DNA from: Nymphaea colorata
Lineage: Eukaryota; Streptophyta; Magnoliopsida; Nymphaeales; Nymphaeaceae
Assembly: GCF_008831285.2 (NCBI RefSeq)
Contig: NC_045142.1
Span: 26,363,876-26,427,875 of the forward strand
Direction of reading: 5' to 3'
DNA: 64,000 nucleotides
The notes under the pieces are model-generated. The model made no database searches. It saw only the letters and a program-made list of their open reading frames with translations, and was not told the DNA's origin. Numbering within the stretch: position 1 is the first letter of the stretch; the number at the start of each line of letters is the position of its first letter. The position numbers and the translations under genes are program-made. Shown here in pieces: positions 39,062 to 49,760 of the stretch.

Positions 39062-40581
39062 TTCCTTTTTTTGAAATATGCCGAAGTGCACTGCTCCTGC
39101 ATCACATGGCACACAGCCATATTGTTCTAATATATTATTTTTTCGTATTCAATTGAATTTTGACATTCATTTATTTGCTGCTATTGATATTGATTTACTT
39201 AAAGGTGGTTGCTTTATGTTGAATGTCAGTGTATTTGCATTTTGCAGATTTTTCTTAATTAATTACTGCCTTTCCTCTTTTTGCAGGTCATGCAGTGCGA
39301 GGCATGTTTTCCCATGGATACATTGTATCTTGGCTGTTCATGGTAGACATATTATAGACGAGGAGCCATCACATGAAACACTTGACAACATTCTCGAGGT
39401 AATCAACCAACAAGAGAAACATATCAAACATTTTGTATGTCCGACTTTGCATCTTGTTTGCCCTTTCCTGGCAAGAAATATCTTCAAGATTCTGAAAAAA
39501 ATGTAAATATCTTGAGGATTCTGAAAAGGTGTTTTTGTCAATGGTATCACTTAGGCCCCGTTTGATGCACAAGAGAAATACTGTGCAACGTGGATTTTTT
39601 TTCAAGTTTGTACGGTTTTCTCCTGCAGCATCAAGCACAGAGAATTTTACCATGCGTTTTTCATTGAATTCATAAAAACTTCCCATGCAAAAAAGTCGGA
39701 CCACTCTAGGTCCGACTTTTTTCCACGAAAAAATTCTTCCTTCTGTACATTGATAATTTTACCATGCAAAAAACTTCCTGTACATCAACGGGGCTTTAAA
39801 GATCATGTAAAGGAAATTAACTATGAAAAGTAGATCTGTAAATTGCAAGTATGTTAGCAAGTGAAAGTCATATATTTATCATGTCCGAGGAATGTATTAT
39901 GGTGAATCACATATTCAAAATTGCTGGTCTTAGGATTCTGTTGTCCTTCAAGGCTTGTTGCTAAGCATGTAGTAGAAGCCTTTGAGTGGTTGGCTTGCAT
40001 GGATAACATGCATGCATTTTTTCTGATCAACCACCAATGAAAAATCTGTATGGGCAAGTAGTTTGAGGTGAATCAAACAATTACTCGTATTGTTAGAATA
40101 AGAGATTGATGCAATATGGTGATGCAAAAGCTGTGATTTAAGAAGTCCAGAGGCAGAAGAAATGCAGGAACTAGTAGTAGCTTTTCCATTTACAATGTTT
40201 CACTGACTCCTCTTTCTTGAAATCCTGTTTCTTTTCTCAGGTGACACAGTACGAAAGTTCGTCAGTCCAGTCTTTGTTACAACTATCTGGTCGACTGCAG
40301 CTATTGATGGCTCAGGTTCATACACCTTTTTCCTTACAGGCATTTGCTCTTGTTACATGGGCGGTAACATCTTTTTTCCACAGATATCTGGCAGTGAGGC
40401 CAGCAAGGATGAAGTTGCAGCGGTGCCAAATCATCAGTCAGTAGACAAAAATGAAGGGGAGGATGAGGATGAGGATGAGGATGAGAATGGAGATGATGAC
40501 GAAGGTGAAGATGTTGATATAGTTCAATTCATGTCTTCTGAAGATGACAAATCTCCAAGCGATACTGATGTTGATATGTAG
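30483..40581 (+). CDS. UTP5: UTP5/WDR43-like U3 snoRNP (small-subunit processome) protein
   Basis: Twelve coding exons: 30483-30572, 30979-31128, 31284-31402, 31722-31876, 32721-32809, 32974-33511, 33975-34151, 37218-37432, 37582-37661, 39287-39398, 40241-40315, 40384-40581; 665 residues. Start: MGSRNLKDLLTSFSSSAEF, the first ATG after the leader acceptor. Seen: an N-terminal WD40 propeller (AICSGDGRIKIWDALKGQ, LLVLGTGSGDVFAFDVSAGQ, LYTAGADGMVCQLD, SSGVGERYVALWK), a middle linker, then a C-terminal Utp12-type helical domain (IRAAITSMSSADAYKFLKFL, SARHVFPWIHCILAVHGRHI, VQSLLQLSGRLQLLMAQ), and a very acidic tail (EDEDEDEDENGDDDEGEDVD). This order is that of UTP5/WDR43, a t-UTP subunit acting in the nucleolus in pre-rRNA transcription and 18S maturation. 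The introns are swollen by insertions: the 3,066-nt intron after 34151 holds a 2.2-kb element, and the introns after 37661 and 39398 hold two more; the reading frame is intact. Confidence 0.93.
34223..34286 (+). repeat. Possible LTR fragment in a UTP5 intron
   Basis: TGTAACGACCCAACCTACTC is followed by GC-rich phrases (GGGCTCGGGTCCCTAGCAG), a start typical of plant Ty3-type LTRs. Only about 60 bp is recognisable, and no partner LTR is seen. Confidence 0.3.
34745..36959. mobile_element. PIF/Harbinger-like element of about 2.2 kb in a UTP5 intron
   Basis: The ends are inverted: GGCTGCGTTTGATTGC at 34745 and GCAATCAAACGGGGCC ending at 36959. Both sides carry the 3-bp direct repeat TAA (34742-34744 and 36960-36962). 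TAA/TTA duplications with GGCCCCGTTTGATT-like ends are the PIF/Harbinger (Tourist) pattern. A second GGCCCTGTTTGATTGCATGG at about 34858 suggests a nested or duplicated end. No transposase frame is found. The interior carries a GA-rich minisatellite and a short hairpin (AAAAAGTCC at about 36782 with GGACTTTTT at about 36804). Confidence 0.72.
36408..36775. repeat. GA-rich minisatellite, about 108-bp period, just over 3 copies
   Basis: The anchor GAGAGACCGAGAGAGGAGAG occurs at 36408, 36516, 36624 and 36729, spaced 108, 108 and 105 bp. It lies within the PIF-like element. Because it lacks stops on the minus strand it creates a long Ser/Leu/Phe-rich open frame that is not a gene. Confidence 0.9.
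38400..38860 (+). mobile_element. Relic 3' end of the CAGTGTTGTA hAT family in a UTP5 intron
   Basis: It ends TACAACATTG at 38851-38860, the same terminus as the element at 28814. The subterminal CTACAATACAACATATCT matches TTACAATACAACGTATCT of that element read on its minus strand. Upstream, a frame ending at about 38523 encodes KDDASDKENETEDENDE then stop, resembling the acidic transposase tail. The left end is missing. Both copies lie in introns or leader of the same gene, in opposite orientation. Confidence 0.65.
39024..39058. repeat. Compound (TA)n/(GA)n microsatellite in a UTP5 intron
   Basis: A GA tract of about 16 units, preceded by a TA tract at about 38994-39011. Confidence 0.9.
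39554..39795. mobile_element. Tourist-like MITE (PIF/Harbinger), 242 bp, in a UTP5 intron
   Basis: Ends GGCCCCGTTTGATGCAC and GTACATCAACGGGGCT are inverted. TTA direct repeats flank it (39551-39553 and 39796-39798). The centre holds a 12-bp perfect hairpin, AAAAAAGTCGGA ... TCCGACTTTTTT, with an inner ATTTTACCATGC repeated near both ends. End sequence and central hairpin resemble the 2.2-kb element in the same gene. Confidence 0.85.
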
Positions 40582-41817
40582 GACTATGCCCCTTGATCCC
40601 GTAAAGGTGCCTCCCACGTTGATTTTTGCTTTGTTATTTTCTTGCCATTATGAATTTAAGATGATTAATAATCTATTCTCGTAGGTTATATCGTCTTATT
40701 TTCTCCAACGGAGTTTTCTTGATTAACCAAAGTTTAGATGTCTCCAATGGATATATTTCTCCAGCAATCTGACGTCTTGACGTTTCTTGGCTGACAGTTC
40801 CTGCACTTATGGTTGTGCTAAACCCTGGTTATCCTCAGAGTCGGCAAAGTGACATGTTCTCGTAGGTTGAGCTCATACCATCCCTTGTGCTTAATGGAAA
40901 AGAAGACTCTTCTAGGCGAAACTATATCGAAGGTCACAGATTCTGCCGGAGATCATTGTCATACGCTTTTATTCTTTTCTTACCCATCAGAATGTAACTT
41001 ATGCTGCTTCCCACACCGGGTATCTCCTTGTGCTACTGCTGGGCCATATATTAAGTTGATAGTATCTTTTCTAGCTTTAGATGTTTCTAGTCCGGAAAAT
41101 ATTTGATGAGAAAAGCAATTGACTCTGCATACGGCATAGAGTTTTGGTACATGCTGGTGATAGAACGAAGGCCAGAAAAGAAGGGGGAAATTTACCTTTA
41201 TTGAGTGAGTTGCTTTTCCAGGTGTAATTTGTTTTCATTTTTTTTTCCTATCTTGCTTTTTGAAGATATCAGAGCAGCTTCTTTTGAGTTAAGGAAATTA
41301 CTTTTAGGCTGTAGAGTGTAGAGCACTCGTTCAGAGAATAAACAATAAATTCTGGATGGATTCTGTGTGTTGAAACTATAAACGTTATGTTGTCCCGGAT
41401 TTCCAATCGGACATTACCTCCCACATCGAACCCAAAATCCTTCTTTTCAGGATTAGCACACCCTGGAAATAGCTGTTTGGGCAAATCAAGCACATCCTAA
41501 ACACTGTAAAATTATGAGACAAAGACCCTTTGAACTCGAAAAGCTTTCACGTTAGGAAACCTGGTGGAATTCTAATGCTCCAGGAGGCCGCCATGAGGTT
41601 TCAACCCTTGGCCATCCTTGGTCGTGCTAACCTCCCATCTTGCCCAATGGTTCAAGGCCTAAGTTTTGTAAAATAGATTTGTTTTTTTACTTGTTTTACG
41701 AGAATTCTTTCCCTTGAACCTTGTGTGTTCCAATGTATTAGTTTATGTTGGATTTAGACTAAGCATTAAAACCCTTGAACCTTGACGCAAAAGGGAATAC
41801 CCCAAAGAGGGCTGAAG
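40582..41817 (+). other. 3' flank of UTP5 gene and spacer
   Basis: Begins with the probable 3' UTR after the TAG at 40579-40581. No further coding exon or recognisable repeat is seen. Confidence 0.45.
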
Positions 41818-42365
41818 CATTTTTCATTTATCCATGCTTTTGGGGTTTAGGGTTGCTTTGAGACGTGGGTGAGGAGCAGTACTTAGAATGTTACGCATCC
41901 CACCAATTGTAACAAAGAAGAATGTTACGCATCCCACCAATTGTAACAAAGAAGAGTACCATCCATAGAAACGAAACTGACCACTAGGCGTGGCTTTTAC
42001 CAACTTGCAGTCTGGTCACAGTTACGCTATGTCCCTTGGGGCTAAGGAAAAGGAGGATAGATTTTCTTCTCAAGCCATAGCCTTTTCTCTCTCTCTCTCA
42101 TTTTTCATTTATCCATGCTTTTGGGGTTTAGGGTTGCTTTGACACGTGGGTGAGGAGCAATACACCCGTCAATTAGAATGTTACACATCCCACCAATTGT
42201 AATTGTAATAAAGAAGAGTACCATCCATAGAAATCAAACTGACCACTAAACTTTTACCAACTTGTAGTCTGTCTGGTCACAGCTACGCAACGTCCCTTGG
42301 GGCTAAGGAAAAGGAGGATAGATTTTCTCCTCAAGCCATAGCCTTCTCTCTCTTTCTTTCTCTCT
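41818..42365. repeat. 281-bp tandem duplication with a nested 34-bp duplication
   Basis: Copy one starts CATTTTTCATTTATCCATGC at 41818 and copy two with the same bases at 42099. Both run through GGGTTTAGGGTTGCTTTGA, CATCCCACCAATTGTAA, GAGTACCATCCATAGAAA and CCCTTGGGGCTAAGGAAAAG and end in a CT tract. Copy one also carries a 34-bp tandem repeat (GAATGTTACGCATCCCACCA... at 41886 and 41920) that copy two lacks, so this arose after the larger duplication. Confidence 0.93.
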
Positions 42366-44590
42366 AAAAGGTTCTTTCTGCCAATTCATGTCCAACCAAA
42401 TCAACACAAAAAAGTGGACTCCATACCATGCAAATCAATGGGCCTCTTGAGAAGGACAGCAATACGAAGGGATGCTATGTGATCCTTGTGGGTTCCAATG
42501 TGCACTATAAAGCAATAAAGTAAGTTGTGCACGGGCTTTAATTCTATCTCGAATTTGAATGAGATGTGTGGAAATCCATTGTTCGTATGGGATATGCGGC
42601 ACATGAAATGGTGATTCTTCTGAAAATGTGGCAAGTTGGGGGCACGCCTTTGATCTGCACTTAGAAATCTCTAGCGCGCTCTTTTCCTGATAAAAATGAT
42701 TGTCAGTGCGAGATTATAAGCCATTAAGGGGGATAATTATGCTACTTTCCAAGTGCAAAACAAAGGCTCCTACTTATTGCTGCGTTTACTGCCTTTGGGC
42801 AGTTGGACGTGTGCTTCCTGAAGAATGAATTTGATTGATCAGCTTCGCTTGAATAAACACACACGCAAACCTGCAGTGAAATTTAACAGAATGAATGAAG
42901 GGGCGGACATGCTTTGAGTTGACATGTTTCATCTTATTAAGTCGACCTCCATGAAAACCTTCATCTAGTTGTCAATGCATTCTTATAGGCACTAATAACT
43001 TTGAAAACTCCAGGTATATGGTTCATGTTACCGAGAAACTCAAGCAGAGTACGCATGTCAATTCTGTGTGCGCTCATGCATGAGAGAGACAGAGAGAGAG
43101 AGGGCAACCATAACTCTTGTCCTTAATCGGTAGGACATCACTCTCAGCCTCTTTCCTCAACGCTTATCAACATGTAACACCCACTGGAATCAAACCTGAG
43201 ATGCATTGTATAAGCACGGCAGGTGCGATTGGATACGATACAGGCACGTTGGTGGTGCTGTGCCCCTTAGCCTGCCCAATTTATATTTGCTTTTCCGGTG
43301 CATAACTCCAAGAAGAGGGCCCTTTGAACCTAAAGGCTGCTGGTCTGCCTTGGATTCCATGGTTTCAATAGTGATATTGAAACACCTTAACTTACTGATC
43401 CTAGGCCACCGTTTTTCAGATTCTTATCAATATCGCTGTACGATCTTTAACATCAGGTGTTGCTGGCCAGCTCAGTTTCCTCCTTAATGAAGCAAAAGCA
43501 TGAGCACGTAAAGAAGCTTTAATAAACTAATTCTGAATCTGCATGGTCGCACCTGGAGAAGCAGCAGCAGTACTAAAAAGGGCTACCCATCTCTTTCCTT
43601 TTGGCTTTCCTTTTTCTTTGCTTTTTAAGAATTGAACTCCTTGATGGGGTCCTTCTCAAAGGCTCAAAGCCGTGAAGGTTGAGTGGTATCTGAGTGTTAA
43701 GCCATGTCAGATGCATATCTGTCTATATTGTCTGAACACATCTAATTGGCCCCTCACAGAAACAATGCAGGAGCCGATACGGGGCCTTCATAATAATAGC
43801 GGATATGGCTCCTGAATCTACCAAATGGCAGTTTCAAGCAGCCGATTCTGCCGTGTATTGGCCTACTTGCAAACAATACAGTAGCTCTACAACCGAATTG
43901 CATCATCATCAGATACCAAATGATGTCTGAATCACCGATACTTATCGTTTTTCAATAGGAGACAAGAACTAATTTACAGCACTATCAAGGATGAGAGAGA
44001 GGCAAAGTAAGAATTCGATTGAGACTCTTTTTAGCACCTGTGGTACTAGTGCAAAAGGGGCCAGAGCCACTTGTCTTTACTCGGCAATTTGTCAGCTTCT
44101 AAGTGTTTGATGAAAATAAAATAACAAAAGCAAGAACACCTTCCACCACCGGCCCTCTCTTTCTTGGTTGGAAAGCCTGACAGTCTGACACTGCAAAGCC
44201 CAACCAAAGCAAAGCTTGAGCTCCATCAACGTGAGAGAGTCCATAAAGCAATTGGAATAATTGCTTTGTTTGCAAGGCCCTTTTTATTGAATATAGGAAA
44301 GTGAACAGTAACGTGCATTAGGAAATTTGTAAACTCATTCTCTCTCTCTCTAGATTCCCTGCATGTACTACTCATCAAGTAAGGCATCCCACTGCCTCTC
44401 TGCTTCTATTTTATCCATGCATTGATAGTCGTTCACCGGTTCTTTCTTTTATCTCACTGCCCATTTCTTGTTTCAGAGCACTACATATAATATTTCTCCA
44501 TTTGTAGTAACAATACAAGTCATGCAAAAAGGAAAAAAAGGGAAAAACAAGAAAAGAAAATTCCCCTTCCCCACAAAATTTTACCTCATA
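42366..44590. other. Spacer between UTP5 and the HMA-domain gene
   Basis: No gene recognised. The last few hundred bases before 44591 are the probable 3' UTR of the minus-strand HMA-domain gene. A short GA tract lies near 43084-43101. Confidence 0.45.
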
Positions 44591-46008
44591 TTACATCACA
44601 GTACAAGCATTTGGATTCTCATCACTAAAGATTGAAGTGATGTTGCTTCCTTCCCCACTGTTCCTGCTGTTGGGATACTCATCAGCGTAGTGTTCATATC
44701 GACTGTACCTTGAGTATTGAGGCGCTGGCATGTAATAGACAGGCTCAGGCATTACATGAACTGTAGGTCTGTAAGCATGAGTGTAAGCATAAGCAGAAAC
44801 TTGAGGCACCGCATGTGTTCCAGTGTAATGGTACCAAGGCCCAGGCCCTGGATAGTCCCTGGAACTGTAGTCGATGACCTGGATGTCTTCAACCGGTTTC
44901 TGCTCTGTAGGTGAGGGCTTCTCTGATGCAGGTTCAGCAGCTGGCTTTTCTGGTTCTGGCTGCGGTGGCGGTGGTTCTGGTGTCGGCTCTGCTGGTGGTG
45001 CAGGTGCAGGCTCAGCAGGTGGTGCAGCTTCTGCTGGAGGAGGAGGATTGGCTGCTTCACTAGATGGTGGTGATGCTTCCGCAGGCTTCTGCTCAGCTTC
45101 GGCAGCTGGAGCTGGCGGCTCTGCAGGCGGCGGGTTTGAGTCGGGCCTGACTTCGTTGAGCTCTGAGTGGGAGCATATGGTTGCTATCTTTCTCGTCTTC
45201 TTAATGGCTTTGATGACCAATTCAGGTTCTGCCCAACCCACAATGGTGATCTTCTGCTGGGGGAAGTCTATGTAGTGTTCATATATTCCTGTGAAAAGAG
45301 AAACAACCGATTTGAGCGTGTTAAACTTTGTTATAAGAAACTTCTGAAGAAACAAGTATAAATGATAGGAATTACTACTGGTTAATCTAGAATGGCTTCT
45401 GTAAGTGGTTAATTTCTTACCATTGATTCCACTGAGGGCTCTCTTGATCTTCTGAACGCAACCGTTGCAGTCCATCCGGACGTGGATCTCAGTGACCTTA
45501 GCTTTCTGTGGACGTTGACAGAGGAAAAACTGATCAGATCGAGGCAGAACATATACATACGTTGTTCAAGAAAATTGAGTTCCTATAAAGCGGCAAAAAC
45601 AGAGACCAAGAAGACACCGATTATGTGCTAAACTTTCCAACCAGATGATGAAAAATGCGCATTTCGGATCAAACCTCCTTCTCTGGATGTTCAGCGGTAG
45701 TGAAAAGTGAAAACTAAGCCAATGAAAGTTCTTAAAAAGAATCAGCGTCTACTATACATATGTACTTTTAGAGAGAGATAGAGGGAGGAGGAGAGAGATA
45801 GAAATAGATGGTAGGCATCAATTTTCTACATAAAGTAGAAATTTCTCATAAAACCAATTCCTACTTGTTACTTCTGGAGTAGACATCAAAAAAAATTTCA
45901 TGGCAGAGAGAGAGAGATGGTAGGCATTGATTTTCTACATAAAATAGCAATTTCTCATGAAACCAATTTTTACTTGTACTTTTGGAGTAGACATCAAAAA
46001 CATTCATG

Positions 46009-46053
<45 letters not shown>

Positions 46054-46073
46054 ACCTCTAAATGGGGAACCAT
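44591..46073 (-). CDS. Heavy metal-associated isoprenylated plant protein (HIPP), single HMA domain
   Basis: Three exons read on the minus strand: 46073-46056, 45505-45421, 45288-44591; 266 residues. Exon 1 is only 18 nt (MVPHLE) and joins KAKVTEIHVRMDCNGCVQKI in frame. Seen: one HMA fold at residues about 8-72 with the metal-binding MDCNGC (MxCxxC) motif and the ending AIKKTRKIATIC; then a Pro/Ala/Glu-rich low-complexity stretch (PPAEPAPAPPAEPTPEPPPP) over roughly residues 85-170; then a Tyr/Pro-rich tail (YRPTVHVMPEPVYYMPAP); and a C-terminal CTVM, a CaaX box for isoprenylation. HIPPs bind heavy-metal ions or act as membrane-tethered partners; the exact role here is unknown. Intron 1 contains a 109-bp tandem duplication and a long GA/CT microsatellite lying against the splice donor. 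Confidence 0.93.
45806..46020. repeat. 109-bp tandem duplication inside HIPP intron 1
   Basis: AGATGGTAGGCAT begins copies at about 45806 and 45915. Each continues with ATTTTCTACATAAA, TTTCTCAT, AAACCAAT, GGAGTAGACATCAAAAA and ends in a GA run. Several substitutions separate the copies. Confidence 0.88.
46014..46049. repeat. (GA)n microsatellite abutting the HIPP intron 1 donor
   Basis: About 18 GA units on the plus strand. In the gene's orientation the intron begins GTATAAT and then runs straight into (CT)n, so the repeat starts about 7 nt from the splice site. Confidence 0.92.
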
Positions 46074-49000
46074 GGTTCCTGACTGCAAGGGAGAGAGAGA
46101 GAAAAGGAGAGGAGAGGCTTGGTGGTTCTAGTTGAGAGAGAGGGTGATAAGTCCTTTAAGTAGGCAGGGAGGTGGGGAGAAGATGGGAATTCTGAAACTT
46201 TTGAGGCAGGAGGTGCTTCCAGCTTTTATGAAGCGTGGGAAATTTATTTCATAAAATACACAATGTTTGTATAAAATAAATTCTAAGTCACATCAACAAA
46301 TGCGTGGTGGGGAGGAGCATGGAAGCCCTTAGACAATGATATTTTTTTTCCTATTCAAATAAATCACTCTTTTTTTTCTCTCTTTTTAACGACATCGTGA
46401 TAAGAAAACCAATTTCGATTAAGTTAACTACAAAAACAAAAACAAAAAAAACCTAATTTTGTTCACTATTTTTGAGTGAGCTAGAAGTTTATCTTTGTTG
46501 CTGGAAACAAGGTATGAAAGCTTCTTTATTTTTCTTATCTCTGGAGTCTTGAGCTACATTGGTTCTTTAACTTGAAATGCAGCATCCGACTATCTTAACA
46601 TGCAAAAACATCGTGCTCATCAAAATCAAACTAAAGACTTACCTTTTAAAAGCCGTTATTCCTGCAACTAAAAAAAAAAAAAACTTGAATCTATAAATGG
46701 TTATAAAAATAAAATTTTATATGCAAATAATCAAAATATTATTTATTTGTTTTGCTATTAAATTTGTTTGGGAGGGATGGGGAGGCCGGCCCATAATTGA
46801 AGGTGTGGCTGAGGAGTGGAATATCCTTGGGCCGACCATAGAAAAAGGTTGATGTCCCCTTTGGTCAAGAAAACTAAAGTAGCTTTTGGATATCCAACTC
46901 TCTAAGGCATCCGTTCATGTCTTCTTCGTCTCCTCCTCCTCTTTCACTCTCCCTCCACTTTTTCCTCTAAAAAATAAAATAAAATGTGGACTACGTGGTC
47001 CTTATTCACTGTCACTAGATTCCATCGCCATCGCCATCGCCATCGCCATCTCCACATCCCATGTATTGTCATCATCCAAAAACATATATATATATATATA
47101 CATATATATTAGATGGATCAAAAACAATCTCATCTTTTGCATGTAGGCGGTTCACAGGAAAAAAAGATGCATTTTTTTGTTGTTTAGTATTAGTTCACAT
47201 TCTTTTTTTTCTTTGTTTTTCTCTCAACTGCCAATCTATACAAAATCAAGCGTAAGATCTAGCAATTGATATCTAAATTTGGGCACAATCTGTTTGCATA
47301 GACATGTCAATTAAGCGTGGTTAAAAATAAAAATCTTCTACTCAATTTTGTATTTTAACAAAAAAGGTGTTAATTGTGCATTTTATGCCATTGAAAAAAA
47401 AGTGTTTTAGGTTTTGACTTATTTGTAAAACTGACTCATAAATCACAATTATAAAGATAAATTTTGGAAAAGTGAATAGCACACTTTCCATGAGAAACAC
47501 ATACAAATTTTTTGATTTGGATGTTTTAAAAGAGGTCAAGGATTTGGCACCTAAGGTGGACTTCTCACTATAATCCAGTAGGATTCTGCCTAACACTAGA
47601 ATAGATAGGTTGGTCAGTCATGAAAATTATCCCAGATGCACAATCTGGCTGCAATTTGCCAATAAGAAATACATAATCTTAATTAGGTAGATAACATTAA
47701 ACTATCAATGGCACGAGTTAGCCTTTAAATTATTTGGATTTTTTCTTTCTTTCTGCATAATATTTGTTACAATCCGGTGAATCAGGCTCCTAGTTTAGCA
47801 TATTCCAACGCCCCCTAGTAGCTTTAATTCATATTCTGAAAAGGCCAACTAGGAACCACGACAACTAATCTTATAGCCGATATCCTTATAAATCCTTGAA
47901 GATTTCCAAGAAGCTTCGGACTCTCTATAGGCATCTAATAAAAAGAATATTTTGCTTTGAAAACATATATTTTAAAAACACTGTTAGCGCAACTGGCAGC
48001 AAGATGCTGTGGTCGCTGTCACTTTCTATTGTATTAAACTTGTAAGCTTCAAATGGTAGCAAGCGTGACATACCCAAGTTAAAGGATATACAATAGGTTT
48101 ACATAGACTCTGAACCAAGCAAGAATCTTGAAGTCATAAGGGTATGGTCTTGAGGGTTTTGTGACGAAGGTAGATTCCCTTAAGCAAACATTAAAAGAAA
48201 AAAAATATTTTTTTATTCGAAAAAATATGATATGATTAGGAATCTTTTTTTTTAATCCAACAATTAAACAACCAACATAACTATACCATGTTTTCTAAAT
48301 TAAGATTATAGTTTTAATTAGAACATGTATTTTAGAAACATGTGCTCTTTATAAAAATACAAAGTACTTTCTACCTAACTATCTTTATGTTTTCTCTAAA
48401 TTCTTGCATAAAATCATGGATCTTCTTAGTCTTCATAGAAAACAAAAGAGCACCAGTTCTTGAATGGTGAGAATTTGGCTTCTACCAAAATATACTATAC
48501 ATATATACATATACATACACATATATGCGCGTGCTTTCACGTGCACACGCGGGATGTAGTGCTCGTGAACGTAGACAAGTGGCCCGATAAGGACAGAGTT
48601 ATCACTTGTCCCGTTTCATCATCACTTTCATTTTCGTCTAAAATTCTCCTTCTTGATTATTACATGAATGGAAGAAATGGAGTGATGAAATTGGACGCAT
48701 TGTGTGGACACAATGATTCCTCATTTTATTTTTCACACAAATAAGAGTTCATGGTACACAGATTTCTGCCTTGTGGAGGGGAAATGGAAGTTGATATGCT
48801 TGCATATATGCTGATTAGGCGTGTTTGCTGGTCAAGAAGAAGTTTTTCTGGGTATACGTTTTTGGATGAAATTATCTCCACCGTGCACCTTGACACCACA
48901 TATTTGATTTACAAAAAATCTCCGACCAAAAAATCTCCGACTCTTTTAGCTGAAACGTTTAACCCGTTTAACACCGGAAGATATTCTTTCCGACTATTTT

Positions 49001-49395
49001 TCCGGCATAGCCATCAAACGATGTAACCGGAGAATAATGAAGTGAAGATATTTTTGGGAGCAAGCTGTCCATGAGAACATGAACAGATTAATGTCGGCTG
49101 GTTAGCTCCATTGATCGACAGCACTCTACGACACGATTTTTTTTTTCTTTTTTTTGCCGAATTTCTAGTATAATCTTGTTGTGTTTTTTCTTTTCAGTCT
49201 AAAAAAGTTACCAATTACTTATAAACTTACAGAAAATTTCTTGTCAGTTCTTCATTTATAATTTTCACTCTGAAATTGCTTGTTTTCTTGTGGAATGTTA
49301 TTTCTGAACTACCCAACGAGAGCTGCTCCTGCCTTCTTCTGTGTTTCAACAATGGTGATTTTTTTCAAATTCACAGCAACAAAGATATAGTGCTT
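46074..49395. other. HIPP upstream region and gene-free AT-rich spacer
   Basis: The first part should hold the HIPP promoter and 5' UTR (purine-rich on the plus strand, GGGAGAGAGAGAGAAAAGG). A short CCATCG repeat occurs at 47023-47048 and a TA microsatellite at about 47083-47109. No convincing gene is seen to 49395. Confidence 0.5.
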
Positions 49396-49760
49396 CAGGG
49401 ATGTCAACAGATCGAATTCAGATTAGATATATTCAGGGATGTCAATAGATCATATCCGGATTAGATATATTCTTAATCATATCTTTTTTTTTTCTCTGAT
49501 ATTTACATATGTAGATTCGAATTCAGATTCAAATACGAATAAAAAAACTCATATCTGAATGTGAATATGAGTCTGAAATCCGATTTTACAATCTGAATCT
49601 GTTTTTTATATTCATATCTGAATCCGAATTCTGAACTGGATTTTTTTAATTTTCAAAATATAATAGCATCAGATACAAGATATTTGTCTAAAAATGAATC
49701 TGATCCGAATCCGTATCTATTTATGTATATCCTGATCGGATGCCATTTATGAAATCCGAA
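49396..49760. mobile_element. GGATGTCAAT-family element, truncated, with duplicated left end
   Basis: The left terminus CAGGGATGTCAA occurs twice in tandem at 49396 and 49434 (38-bp period, each followed by GATTAGATATATT). The interior has the AATCCGAAT/ATTCGGAT-like phrases of the element at 53035. The right terminus is not preserved, so the end is approximate. Confidence 0.55.

Noticed and set aside
41846..42145. TTTAGGG telomere-like motifs
   Set aside because: Only single units inside the 281-bp duplication, not an array; similar single units occur elsewhere in the window.
44874..45275. Gly/Ala/Ser-rich plus-strand frame
   Set aside because: Antisense shadow of the Pro/Ala/Glu-rich part of the HIPP gene.
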